Shown here piece by piece: positions 54,087 to 62,840 of a stretch of 64,000 bases of DNA. How positions within the stretch are numbered: the stretch's first letter is position 1; every line of letters begins with the position of its first letter. This DNA is from Emcibacter nanhaiensis (GTDB taxonomy: Bacteria; Pseudomonadota; Alphaproteobacteria; Sphingomonadales; Emcibacteraceae), in NCBI RefSeq assembly GCF_006385175.1, contig NZ_VFIY01000016.1, positions 23,501 through 87,500 on the forward strand, given 5' to 3'. The translations under genes were made by a program, and so were the position numbers. The notes under the pieces are model-generated. The model was given only the letters and a program-made list of their open reading frames with translations, ran no database searches and was not told where the DNA came from.

Positions 54087-56672
54087 ATGGCGTTTAAAAA
54101 AGCAAAAAAAGATATATCTGTTCCGGCGTCGCCTGAAGAACTGTTTCTGGAACTAAGTGCACGTAAATACTCTAATGTTCTTTTGCACCAGGGTGAAATG
54201 TTAAGAGAGTATGCAAGGATGGGGATAGATCCCACAGATGTTGCTCTTGAGTTGCCTACAGGAAGTGGAAAAACGCTGGTTGGTTTGCTGATCGCAGAAT
54301 GGAGAAGAAGGAAGTTTAAAGAGAAAACCGTTTTCCTGTGTCCAACCAAGCAGTTGGTAAACCAAGTAGTCGAGGAAGCAAAAAATAACTATGGGCTTAA
54401 TGTAATTGGTTACACGGGTTCAGCTAGGAATTATACACCCGAGCAAAGAAGTAACTACACATTTAATAACAGTGTATCGGTAACCACTTATAGTAGTCTC
54501 TTTAATTCGAATCCTTTTTTCCGTGGTGCTGATTTACTTATACTTGATGACGCCCATGCTTGTGAAAATTATATAGGAAAATATTGGTCATTATCAATTG
54601 AGCGCTTGAATGAAAAACACAAGCGTCTGCATGAGCTTGTGTCAAATTTGATTAACCCGTTCTTGCGCCCAGTCGATCAAGACCGGTTGGTTGGTAAATT
54701 TCCAAAACCAGCTGATGCTTCTTGGGTGGATAAAATACCGTCTCGGAATTTCAATGAAATAAGGGATATGCTTTATTCCTTATTGGAAACACATGCTGAA
54801 AGCGCTGAACTAAACTATTCATGGCAGGCCCTAAGGAACAATTTTCATTCCTGCCATATTTTTATTTCTTCATCGGAAATTTTGCTTCGTCCGACGCTAT
54901 TTCCAACTTGGGAGCACGATGCTTTCTCATCTCCCAAGCAAAGACTATACATGTCAGCTACTTTCAGCAAAGGAGGAGATTTAGAGAGAATTACGGGAAG
55001 AAGTAATATCTTGAAAATACCTGCTCCAGATTCTTTTAAGCTACACGGCATTGGTCGACGTTTTTTCACTTTTCCCGATTTAACGTTGGATGAATCTAAA
55101 TGCGATGATCTTGTTGAAAAACTGATGCTTAAGGGAGGTCGATCTCTTTATCTTGTGCCCAGTTTACAGCAAAGAGAGAAAGTCGTTTCCAAAATTTCCA
55201 AAATCCCAAGTATAAAAATTTATGATGCAAAGTCTTTGGAAGAATCCAAAAAGAGTTTTATTGATGAAAATCTAGCCGCAGCGGTTTTAGCTAATAGATA
55301 TGATGGGATCGATTTTCGAGGTGAAGCCTGTCGTCTTTTATTCGTTGAGGGGCTACCAAGAGCTATGAATCTGAATGAGCGTTTCTTGATGGATAAAATG
55401 GCTGCATCCATAATATTCAATGAGCGAGTTCAGACCCGAGTGGTGCAAGCAGTTGGACGGTGCACTCGAAGCTTGGAAGATTATTCTGCTGTTGTGATCC
55501 TAGGGAAAGATATTCCAGATTATCTCATCAATGAAAAAAATACTCAGTACTTACATCCAAATTTGCAGGCAGAATTAAAGTTCGGCAAAGAACAGTCGAA
55601 TGAAATGTCTTTGGATGATTTCCTAGAAAATATGGGCATCTTTTTAGAGCATGATGAGGATTGGTTTGAGGTTGAGGAAGAGATAATAAGTTATCGTAAT
55701 GACGCGGAAGCAAATGATTTCCCTAGCATAGATATCTTGCAGGAAAGTGTGCGAAGCGAAATACAGTATCAGAAGCACTTCTGGAATAGCGATTATGAGA
55801 AAGCGGTTGAGGCGGCAGAATTAATTTTAGGCATTATAAACGGGCCGTCTGGGCTTAGAGGTTATAGAGCTTGGTGGCACTATCTGGCTGGATCTGCATG
55901 TGATCTAGCGAGCGAGCTAAACCCAAGTTATAGGGATAGGGCAGAGGAACACTACAAGAAAGCTAGGGATGCTGCACCAACGCTTCAATGGTTAATTCCT
56001 TTGAGTAGAAAACAAGCTTCTTCGGAATCAAATGCGTCTACAAGTGATATTTTTCAACTGACTAATATCGAAAATTTGATCGACCATATGGGACCTAAAA
56101 ATCATATCAAATTTGATGCACACATAAAGTCCATTGTAGATAATATCTTATCCAACGAATATTCGGTTTTTGAAACTGGTTTGAAGCAGTTGGGTGAGTT
56201 GCTTGGTTTTGATGCTTACAATGAGGAGACTGACGGAGCACCAGATGGTTGGTGGATATCGGATGACCAATGTATAGTATTTGAAGCTCATAGTGATGGT
56301 GATTCAGATACGACGCTTGGCTCTAAAAAAGCTAGGCAAGTTTCTAGCCATCCAGATTGGTTGAGGGAAAACAAAAAAATCCGAGACGATGTAAGCGTGA
56401 TAAGTGTGTTAATAACACCATGCACCAAAATTAACGAACAAGCTCACGGTCTATTGGGTGAAAGTTATTATTATAACTTAGAAAAGTTTCGCACATGGGC
56501 TTGCGGCGCTGTACGTGCGATAAAAGAAGTTCGTGCAAGTTTCAATAATCCCGGTGATTTAGTGTGGCAAGCTGAAGCTCTGGAAATTCTCGGTAGACGA
56601 GATGTCCTGGTATCCGAGATTGTAGCTGATATTTCATCTAGACCTTCAAAGATTGAGTTGGAAAAAGTTTAG
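54087..56672 (+). CDS. SF2 helicase with C-terminal nuclease-like domain
   Basis: An 861-residue protein. The helicase part has Walker A LPTGSGKT (56-63), the DEAD-like box DDAH (154-157), MSAT (289-292) and motif VI QAVGRCTRS (454-462); the motif before it, NRYDGIDFRGEACRLLFVEG, is like XPD/DinG or type III restriction helicases. Residues about 575-665 are helical and TPR-like. The C-terminal 170 residues contain GAPDGWW (Asp720) and CIVFEAHS (Glu733, His735), a pattern like PD-(D/E)xK nucleases with His in place of Lys. The gene is AT-rich and uses A/T-ending codons, unlike its GC-rich neighbours, so it was probably acquired by transfer. No partner gene is present. A defence role is inferred from this build; the family is not recognised. 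Confidence 0.72.
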   Translation: MAFKKAKKDISVPASPEELFLELSARKYSNVLLHQGEMLREYARMGIDPTDVALELPTGSGKTLVGLLIAEWRRRKFKEKTVFLCPTKQLVNQVVEEAKNNYGLNVIGYTGSARNYTPEQRSNYTFNNSVSVTTYSSLFNSNPFFRGADLLILDDAHACENYIGKYWSLSIERLNEKHKRLHELVSNLINPFLRPVDQDRLVGKFPKPADASWVDKIPSRNFNEIRDMLYSLLETHAESAELNYSWQALRNNFHSCHIFISSSEILLRPTLFPTWEHDAFSSPKQRLYMSATFSKGGDLERITGRSNILKIPAPDSFKLHGIGRRFFTFPDLTLDESKCDDLVEKLMLKGGRSLYLVPSLQQREKVVSKISKIPSIKIYDAKSLEESKKSFIDENLAAAVLANRYDGIDFRGEACRLLFVEGLPRAMNLNERFLMDKMAASIIFNERVQTRVVQAVGRCTRSLEDYSAVVILGKDIPDYLINEKNTQYLHPNLQAELKFGKEQSNEMSLDDFLENMGIFLEHDEDWFEVEEEIISYRNDAEANDFPSIDILQESVRSEIQYQKHFWNSDYEKAVEAAELILGIINGPSGLRGYRAWWHYLAGSACDLASELNPSYRDRAEEHYKKARDAAPTLQWLIPLSRKQASSESNASTSDIFQLTNIENLIDHMGPKNHIKFDAHIKSIVDNILSNEYSVFETGLKQLGELLGFDAYNEETDGAPDGWWISDDQCIVFEAHSDGDSDTTLGSKKARQVSSHPDWLRENKKIRDDVSVISVLITPCTKINEQAHGLLGESYYYNLEKFRTWACGAVRAIKEVRASFNNPGDLVWQAEALEILGRRDVLVSEIVADISSRPSKIELEKV

Positions 56673-56712
56673 CAAATTAAACAAATAGTTAGCAATGTTT
56701 AACGAAGGAACC

Positions 56713-57132
56713 ATGACCAGAAAAGCACAATGTTGTTGCGGGGCCTGTGTGGTGGAAGTATCGAGCGAGCCCGCGCTGCACGGGGTCTGTAACTGCAACA
56801 ACTGCAAGAAGAGGACCGGCAGCGCCTTTGGCATCTCGGCCTATTTCTGGGCCGAGGACGTCCGGGTCGTCTCGGACAACACCGCAATCTATGCGCTCAG
56901 TAACGATCACGGCAAGCAGGAACGGCATTTCTGCCGCAACTGCGGCACCACGCTCTATTGGCAGGTGGAGATCTTTGCCGGCATGACCGGCGTCGCCGGC
57001 GGCTGCTTTGCCGAGGATCCGCTGCCCGACCCGACCTTTTACGCCATGCTGGACAATAAATGCGCCTGGGTCAGTTTTTCCGAGCAGATGAAAGCGGGCC
57101 TGAAGCCCGAGGACATCCCGACGAAAAACTGA
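56713..57132 (+). CDS. GFA family protein
   Basis: A 139-residue zinc protein of the glutathione-dependent formaldehyde-activating (GFA) family. Zinc ligands are the cysteines in QCCCGAC, CNCNNCKKRTGSAFG and CRNCGTTLYW. The fold is a small beta barrel. Most members have no proven activity, so a formaldehyde role is not claimed. ATG 56713 with GAAGGA before it fits the family start; an earlier ATG at 56695 lacks a ribosome site. It follows the AT-rich helicase gene by 40 bases and has the normal high GC, marking the right edge of the transferred stretch. Confidence 0.88.
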   Translation: MTRKAQCCCGACVVEVSSEPALHGVCNCNNCKKRTGSAFGISAYFWAEDVRVVSDNTAIYALSNDHGKQERHFCRNCGTTLYWQVEIFAGMTGVAGGCFAEDPLPDPTFYAMLDNKCAWVSFSEQMKAGLKPEDIPTKN

Positions 57133-57230
57133 CCGCTTCCGTGCTGGTCCATAACAGAACATGCTGATATACTTACCTGAATTTGTTCGGCGGTCGTTCG
57201 GAAGGGCCGCCCTGTGAAAGGAAGACTGAC

Positions 57231-57743
57231 ATGCGCATTTTGACTTTGGTGATTTTCGCCCTGGTGCTGGCGGTGCCGGCAACTCTGGTGCAGACGGCAG
57301 GGGCCAGCGCCCGGCCGTTCGAGAATCCCGGTGATGAGGGTACGAAAATTCATCAGAAGGACAGGGCGGACCAGGCCCGTGAGCGGGAAGAAGAAGCCCG
57401 TGAGCATCGTCAAGAGGTGGAGGAACAGGCTCGCGAGCGTGAAGAGGAAATGCGCGAACATCGCCAGGAGATGGAACAGCGCCACCGGGAAGCCGAACAG
57501 AAGCGTGACAAGATGCACAAGGAACGGGCCAGGCTCGAAGAGGAATATCAGCGCAACATGAACAAGGCTCAGTCCGGCTATGAGCGAGACATGGAGAAAG
57601 CCCGGCGCGAGAGCAACCCGGAAAAGCGGGCGAAGAAAATGGAAAAGGCCCGGGCCAAATTCGAGAAAAAACGTCAGAAGGCGGAGCGGAAATATCAGCA
57701 GAAAATGGAAAAACTGCGCGAAAAATCTCACAAGCCCGACTAA
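57231..57743 (+). CDS. Secreted charged coiled-coil protein
   Basis: A 170-residue protein with a signal peptide (to about residue 27) and then an almost unbroken helix of Glu, Arg, Lys and Gln in seven-residue steps (for example REREEEAREHRQEVEEQARE). No domain is recognised. Such proteins can act as periplasmic spacers or chaperones, or form filaments; nothing in the sequence decides this. AAGGAAG precedes ATG 57231. It ends three bases from the convergent gamma-glutamylcyclotransferase-like gene. Confidence 0.7.
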   Translation: MRILTLVIFALVLAVPATLVQTAGASARPFENPGDEGTKIHQKDRADQAREREEEAREHRQEVEEQAREREEEMREHRQEMEQRHREAEQKRDKMHKERARLEEEYQRNMNKAQSGYERDMEKARRESNPEKRAKKMEKARAKFEKKRQKAERKYQQKMEKLREKSHKPD

Positions 57744-57746
57744 GGA

Positions 57747-58295
57747 CTAGCCTGCCCCGGGGCGCAGATTGTGATAGCCCGCGGCCCTGAGAATTTCATG
57801 GGCCTCCTTGCGGCCCGGGTGGGCCTCGTCATGGTGGGGCGCATGGCTCTGGGCCCGGAAACGGGCGACATAGTCTTCGGGCATGTCATGATGCAGTGTG
57901 CCGGCCAGCACCAGCTGCAGATACCAGTCCCAGGGCAGTAGATCCTCGGCCCGGTGTTCGTCCGGGGCGATATAGGTGCGGCAGCTGACGGCCTTTTGTC
58001 CGCCAAGCGTCACCACCTCGAAATCGTCATGGCGGTCATAGCCATAGCCTCTGCCTTCAAAACGGTCGAGCGCCGGCTGGTCGTCCCTATGAAGCTCGAA
58101 CAGGGCGCCGATCACTTTTGAATTCCCGGCCTCAAAAATTGTTGCCTTTCCGGAACGATCCTGGCCGATCTTGGAAAAATCGAGGCCGAAGCCCTCGGCT
58201 GTCGCCACCCCGAGGAAGCGGGCGCTGGGGCAGCGGGCCTCAAGCCGGTGCGGCAACAGGTTCGATCCATAGGCAAAATAGGTAAAGCGGCTCAT
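57747..58295 (-). CDS. Gamma-glutamylcyclotransferase-like protein
   Basis: A 182-residue protein of the GGCT/AIG2 fold. The substrate loop reads FAYGSNLLPHRL, and the region ALDRFEGRGYGYDR carries the Glu expected as catalytic base. The extra C-terminal about 50 residues, rich in His and Ala, are beyond the minimal domain. The family cleaves gamma-glutamyl groups to give 5-oxoproline, but many members have other amide substrates. It stands alone, convergent with the coiled-coil gene and divergent from a kinase gene. Confidence 0.82.
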   Translation of the reverse strand: MSRFTYFAYGSNLLPHRLEARCPSARFLGVATAEGFGLDFSKIGQDRSGKATIFEAGNSKVIGALFELHRDDQPALDRFEGRGYGYDRHDDFEVVTLGGQKAVSCRTYIAPDEHRAEDLLPWDWYLQLVLAGTLHHDMPEDYVARFRAQSHAPHHDEAHPGRKEAHEILRAAGYHNLRPGAG

Positions 58296-58465
58296 GGTCT
58301 ATAGATGGGAACTCCGGGCCACGGGGTCAAGCCGGTGCGTCCCGGCAGCGGGGGAAGTCTGTATTTATTAATTTTGTCTTAACTGTTATATATTAGTTCT
58401 TAAAGTGATGTTTATGAGTAGAAGCGCGGCAGTTACGCGCGCTTTTCCAAAGTGGAAGTTTCCCG

Positions 58466-60103
58466 GTGGTTACACAGTCTCATTTCAAGATTTTCCGGTC
58501 TTTCGCCAAAGAGTTGATCCGGCTTCCCGCCAAAAGCGACCTGATCTGGTATATCGCCGAAGAAGTGGTGAGCCAGCTCGGCTTCGAAGACTGTGTCATT
58601 TATGAATATGATCCGGCCCGGAACATTCTGGTCCAGGTTGCCGCCCATGGCGATAAACAGGCGCCGGACCACAAGATTGTCAGCCCGATCACCATCCCTT
58701 ACGGCCAGGGGATCACCGGCTATGTCGCCAAATCCCGTAAAAGCGAAATTGTCAACGATACCACCAGCGACGAGCGCTATATTGCCGACCTGCGCCATAT
58801 GCAGTCGGAAATCACCGTGCCGATCATTGATGAAAACCGGCTGTTCGGCGTGATTGACTGCGAAAGCAGCGAGAAGGGATTTTTTAACGCGGAGCATCTC
58901 GAATTTCTCGAGACCGTTGCCTCGATGCTGGCGTCCCGGCTGTCGCAGTGGGAAGCGCTGGAGGCCCTGAAGCAGAGCAAGCGGGTGCTGGCCGTAAACG
59001 AGGCGACCTATCGGTCCTTTTTCCAGTTGTCGGAAGATCCGATGATGCTGTTGAACAAGGACGGTTTTTTGCTGTGCAACGCCGCCGCCGCGAATGTTTT
59101 TCAGTATGCTTCGCCGGAAGAAATGCAGGTGCTTCACCCCGCTGATGTGTCACCGGAAATTCAGCCCTGCGGCACACCCTCGGCCCAAAAAGCGGCGCAG
59201 ATGATGCAGGCCGCCTTTGACACGGGCTATCATCGCTTTGAATGGATGCACCAGAAAAAATCCGGTGAAAAGTTTCCGGTCGAAGTCACCCTGTCGGCTG
59301 TTCCCTTTATGGGACAGCCCGCCCTCTATGCCGTGTGCCGGGATATTACCGAAGCCAAAAAGAATGAGCGCGCCACTGCCCTGGCGCTCGAGGAGGCCCG
59401 GGCCGCGAACATGGCCAAGTCCCGCTTCCTGGCCAATATGAGTCATGAACTGAGGACGCCGCTCAATGCCATCCTCGGTTTTTCCGATGTGATGAGGGAC
59501 AATGTTCTGCAACAGGATATTTCACCGCAATATATGAGTTATGCGGAAAATATCTATGCGTCGGGCGCCTTCCTGCTTGACCTGATACGCGACATTCTTG
59601 ACTTGTCGGCCATTGACGCCTGCGAAAGAAGGCTCGACAGGGAAAATGTCGAGACGGACTGGATCATCGCCGAAGTCCTGTCGGTCATGACGATCCTGGC
59701 CGAACAGAAGGATATCACCATCGAGACCGATACCGCAAACGCCCCGTCGCGCGTCTGGTGCGACAAGCGGGCGATCATCCAGATCATCGTCAACCTGCTG
59801 TCCAATGCGGTAAAATTCAGTGATCCCGGCACCAGGGTTTTCCTGAAAATCGAGCAGCGTGACGACAGGACCGTCCTTTCGGTCACCGACCGTGGCCGGG
59901 GTATTGCCAGGGATAAAATCGGCGATGTGGTCAAACGGTTTGAACGGGGCCATGTCGATCCCCAGATTTCCCAGGAAGGGATCGGCCTCGGGCTGGCGAT
60001 TGTGGATTCCCTGGTCAAGCTGCATGACGGCACCATGGAGATCGACAGCGAGACCGGCAAGGGCACCCGCATCACCATCTCCCTGCCCGGCTCAGCCGCT
60101 TGA
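58466..60103 (+). CDS. GAF/PAS sensor histidine kinase
   Basis: A 545-residue cytoplasmic kinase. It has a GAF domain (about 20-170, with GQGITGYVAKSRKSEIVNDT), a PAS domain (about 185-300), then HisKA with His327 in [20 protein letters not shown] and an ATPase domain (NLLSNAVKFSDPGTRVF, DRGRGIARDK, GIGLGLAIVDSL). There is no membrane segment or receiver domain, and no response regulator is adjacent, so it is an orphan. The start is GTG 58466 with GGAAG upstream. Its last 12 bases overlap the end of the convergent murD2 gene. Confidence 0.88.
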   Translation: MVTQSHFKIFRSFAKELIRLPAKSDLIWYIAEEVVSQLGFEDCVIYEYDPARNILVQVAAHGDKQAPDHKIVSPITIPYGQGITGYVAKSRKSEIVNDTTSDERYIADLRHMQSEITVPIIDENRLFGVIDCESSEKGFFNAEHLEFLETVASMLASRLSQWEALEALKQSKRVLAVNEATYRSFFQLSEDPMMLLNKDGFLLCNAAAANVFQYASPEEMQVLHPADVSPEIQPCGTPSAQKAAQMMQAAFDTGYHRFEWMHQKKSGEKFPVEVTLSAVPFMGQPALYAVCRDITEAKKNERATALALEEARAANMAKSRFLANMSHELRTPLNAILGFSDVMRDNVLQQDISPQYMSYAENIYASGAFLLDLIRDILDLSAIDACERRLDRENVETDWIIAEVLSVMTILAEQKDITIETDTANAPSRVWCDKRAIIQIIVNLLSNAVKFSDPGTRVFLKIEQRDDRTVLSVTDRGRGIARDKIGDVVKRFERGHVDPQISQEGIGLGLAIVDSLVKLHDGTMEIDSETGKGTRITISLPGSAA

Positions 60104-61414
60104 GGCCAGCTCCATAAATTTATCGCCCCGCTCCTCGAAGTTCTTGAAGCCGTCATAGCTGGGGGCGGCGGGGCTGAGCAGGATCAGGCCGCCTTCCGGC
60201 GTGACCTCGCGGGCGAGCTTCACCGCGGCGGCCAGATCCGCCACCCGTCTCACCGGGCAATCCGGGCAGCTCCGCTCCACTTCATCGGCCAGCCGGTCGC
60301 CGGTCTCATAGGCGGTGATCAGGGCGTTGAGCCCGAGCCGCGAGATGGCTTTGGCCAGTTCGGTGAAATCCTGTTTCCGGTCCTGGCCGCCGGCAATCAG
60401 GGTGATCCGGTGTCCGGCCAGCGCCTCCAGCGCCGCGGCGGTGGCCTCCGGCGTAGTGGAAATGCTGTCATTGATAAATTGATGCGGCCCGGTTTGCGGC
60501 AGTTTCTGCAGCCGGTGCCGGAGGCCGTGGAAGCTTTTCGCCGCTTTGAAGCAGGCTTTGAGGTCGAGGCCCAGCACATCGCAGATGGTCAGTGCGGCGC
60601 AGAGGTTTTCCTTGTTGTGCCGCCCGGGCAGGGGGAACTCCTCCAGCAGGCCGATCACCTGATGGCCCTTCTCCAGGTGCGGGCCCTGCAGGTGCAGGGC
60701 GTCCGGGGTATTGAACCAGTGCACCTTGTGACTGCGCGAGACCAGCTTGCGGGTCAACGCATCCGCGGCGTTCAGCACCACGTCTGAGTCCGGAAACTCG
60801 ACCAGATGTTTCTTGTCCCGGTAATAGGTATCGTGATCGCCGTGCCACTGGATATGCTCCGGGAACAGGTTGAGCAGCACGGCAATGTCGGGGGCATGCA
60901 TGAGATCGGCGGTCTGGTAGCTGCTGAGCTCGATGACATAAAAGTCGGCGCCCGGCTCCAGGTCGAGCAGCGGCACGCCGATATTGCCGCCGAGCTCCAC
61001 CTTTTTGCCCAGCGTCTTGAGGATATGATGGACCAGGGCGCTGGTGGTGCTTTTGCCGTTGGTGCCGGTGACGGCGATGGTGGTGCCGCCCTTGTTGTCT
61101 TTGGCATGGTTCGCAAACCAGATGTTGGTGGCGGAAGTGATTCTGACACCCGCATCCTTGAGCGCCCTGACTTCCGGCTTGTAAAGGCTTATACCCGGCG
61201 ATTTGATGACCACGTCAAAGTCTTTGATATGGTCCGGCAGGTCCGCCTCTGTCAGGAAGCGGGTCCCGTCCGGCAGGTTGCCGTTGAAACGGTCGGCAAT
61301 GACCGTGACCGGCTTGTCCGGAAACCGGGCGCGCAGCCATTCCAGCATCGAATGGCCCTCCTTGCCCAGGCCCCAGACGGCGATCCGGGCGCGTTCAAGC
61401 TCCTGCAAAGTCAT
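60092..61414 (-). CDS. murD2: MurD2: UDP-MurNAc-L-Ala--L-glutamate ligase
   Basis: A 440-residue Mur ligase. The ATP-binding motif is VTGTNGKSTTSALVHHIL (central domain), the nucleotide-sugar domain begins VWGLGKEGHSMLEWL, and LIAGGQDRKQDF and the C-terminal LLSPAAPSYDGFKNFEERG follow the MurD layout. It overlaps by 20 bases a gene for a MurL-type epimerase. In Xanthomonas such a MurD2 adds L-glutamate rather than D-glutamate and MurL then epimerises it. That pairing, more than the sequence itself, is the reason for the name; an ordinary MurD would take D-glutamate. Confidence 0.85.
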   Translation of the reverse strand: MTLQELERARIAVWGLGKEGHSMLEWLRARFPDKPVTVIADRFNGNLPDGTRFLTEADLPDHIKDFDVVIKSPGISLYKPEVRALKDAGVRITSATNIWFANHAKDNKGGTTIAVTGTNGKSTTSALVHHILKTLGKKVELGGNIGVPLLDLEPGADFYVIELSSYQTADLMHAPDIAVLLNLFPEHIQWHGDHDTYYRDKKHLVEFPDSDVVLNAADALTRKLVSRSHKVHWFNTPDALHLQGPHLEKGHQVIGLLEEFPLPGRHNKENLCAALTICDVLGLDLKACFKAAKSFHGLRHRLQKLPQTGPHQFINDSISTTPEATAAALEALAGHRITLIAGGQDRKQDFTELAKAISRLGLNALITAYETGDRLADEVERSCPDCPVRRVADLAAAVKLAREVTPEGGLILLSPAAPSYDGFKNFEERGDKFMELASSG

Positions 61415-62738
61415 CGAGAAGCTCCTTGTAGGCCGGGGGCAGCTGGTGGTTGGGGCTCATTTTCAGCGCCTCCTGTTCCAGTGCTTTTGGGGTCAGGCCC
61501 GGTTCACTGATTTCTGCGGCCAGCGTGCCGACCAGCCTGCTGTGCTGCCAGTCCGGCTGCAGGGCGAGGCTCTTCATGATCAGCCGGCATTCGGCAATCT
61601 CGCCGACGCATTCGAACGGCTTGTGGCCCTCGAGCCCGCAGAGTTCGCGAAAGCCGGGCTCCTGGGCCGGGTCGTCGAGCATGTCATGGCCGAAAATCGC
61701 GACGAGTTTTTCTTTGCCGACAAAGGGCGCCAGCGCCAGATAGACAAAGCGGCATTTGGGGCAGTCGCAGCACCAGCCGTACCGGCGCACGCCTTCATCG
61801 ATATGGAAATTGCGGTTGCAGCTTTTGAACACGTCGAAATATTGCGGCGCGCGGGCAAACAGGCAGGCGATGCCGGTCTCGCTCAGCGGCCGCAGCAGGG
61901 AGAAATAGGTCAGCCCTTCAAGGACATGGGCCTGCAGGTAGGCGGTGAAATCCCGTTCGAACTCCAGCGACTTGCTGTACTGGTGATTGATCTCCAGCCC
62001 GTTCCAGACCATGTTGCCTTCGTTGGCCGACTGTTCGTTGGACATGACGATATGGTCATAGCCATACAGCACTGACCCCGCCGCCATGACAAAGGACAGG
62101 ATGCCGGTGATCGGCACATGACCGTTGAGCGCGCCGCGCTCATTGAGTTCGAACAGACGCGGATCCAGCTTGCGCCGCATGATGATCGGATCGGGGATCC
62201 CGGACCGTTCCATCACCTCCAGGATCGGGCGACCCGGATTGACCGCCAGCAGCCGCTGCGGCTTGCCCGCATGACGCAGAGCCTCGATACTGACGATGCT
62301 GTCCTTGCCGCCGCCCACCGGCACCGCATTCATATTCGGCAGTTTCAGCTGCGCTGCCTTTGGCGCGACATCGGCGCTGACCGGAAAATTGATCCGTTCC
62401 CGGAGGTCCAGGTCATTTTCGACGGCAAATTCACCGAGGCCCATCAGGTAGAATTTGCTGAAGAAATCCGCCTCGGCCCGGCTCAGCGGTCCCGTGTTGA
62501 CCTCGATTTTCGCCGGGCACCAGGCTTTGTAATAACTGATTCCGGCCGCCAGGTGCAGCTGGCGGAACAGGGCGGTCAGCGCGTCGGTCTCCTCCGGACT
62601 GAGGCTGGTGCGCGCGCCCTCGAAGCGGATTTCCTCGACAAACTGGCTGCCGTCGTCAAAGCCGTAGCCCAGCCGGAGCCGGCGTGTCGCCGGGTCATAG
62701 TGGAAATCTGAAAAGATGAAGGTCTCTGCTGTCGACAT
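61395..62738 (-). CDS. murL: MurL: UDP-MurNAc-L-Ala-L-Glu epimerase
   Basis: A 447-residue protein with the PP-loop-like motif PVGGGKDSIVSIEAL (about residue 142), found in enzymes that form adenylates. Other signs are the CDCPKCRFVYLAL cysteine cluster and NEQSANEGN. MurL of Xanthomonas, the known family member, uses ATP and magnesium to convert the terminal L-Glu of UDP-MurNAc-dipeptide to D-Glu, which lets the cell make peptidoglycan without glutamate racemase. The coupled murD2 gene supports the assignment. The start MSTAETFIFSDF (ATG 62738) is chosen at the point where the family sequence begins; the ribosome site is weak. Confidence 0.85.
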   Translation of the reverse strand: MSTAETFIFSDFHYDPATRRLRLGYGFDDGSQFVEEIRFEGARTSLSPEETDALTALFRQLHLAAGISYYKAWCPAKIEVNTGPLSRAEADFFSKFYLMGLGEFAVENDLDLRERINFPVSADVAPKAAQLKLPNMNAVPVGGGKDSIVSIEALRHAGKPQRLLAVNPGRPILEVMERSGIPDPIIMRRKLDPRLFELNERGALNGHVPITGILSFVMAAGSVLYGYDHIVMSNEQSANEGNMVWNGLEINHQYSKSLEFERDFTAYLQAHVLEGLTYFSLLRPLSETGIACLFARAPQYFDVFKSCNRNFHIDEGVRRYGWCCDCPKCRFVYLALAPFVGKEKLVAIFGHDMLDDPAQEPGFRELCGLEGHKPFECVGEIAECRLIMKSLALQPDWQHSRLVGTLAAEISEPGLTPKALEQEALKMSPNHQLPPAYKELLDDFAGA

Positions 62739-62840
62739 GGACTTTATTATTCTGGTTGATCCGGGCGAAATCAGGGCCGCCCCTCGGTTTTGGCGATCAT
62801 AGCAGAAAAAAACCACGGGACCAGATGGAAATAGAGGCGT

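Noticed and set aside
54087..56672. Part of a two-gene Hachiman, Zorya or restriction system
   Set aside because: No partner gene lies beside it; both neighbours are ordinary GC-rich genes.
53931..56712. Flanking direct repeats or a transposon around the AT-rich helicase gene
   Set aside because: Only short AT-rich similarities (AAAGTTTA-like) were found at both sides; no convincing repeat, att site or transposase.
61395..62738. tRNA-modification or NAD synthetase enzyme, from the GGGKDS motif
   Set aside because: The length, other conserved segments and the coupling to a Mur ligase fit MurL better.
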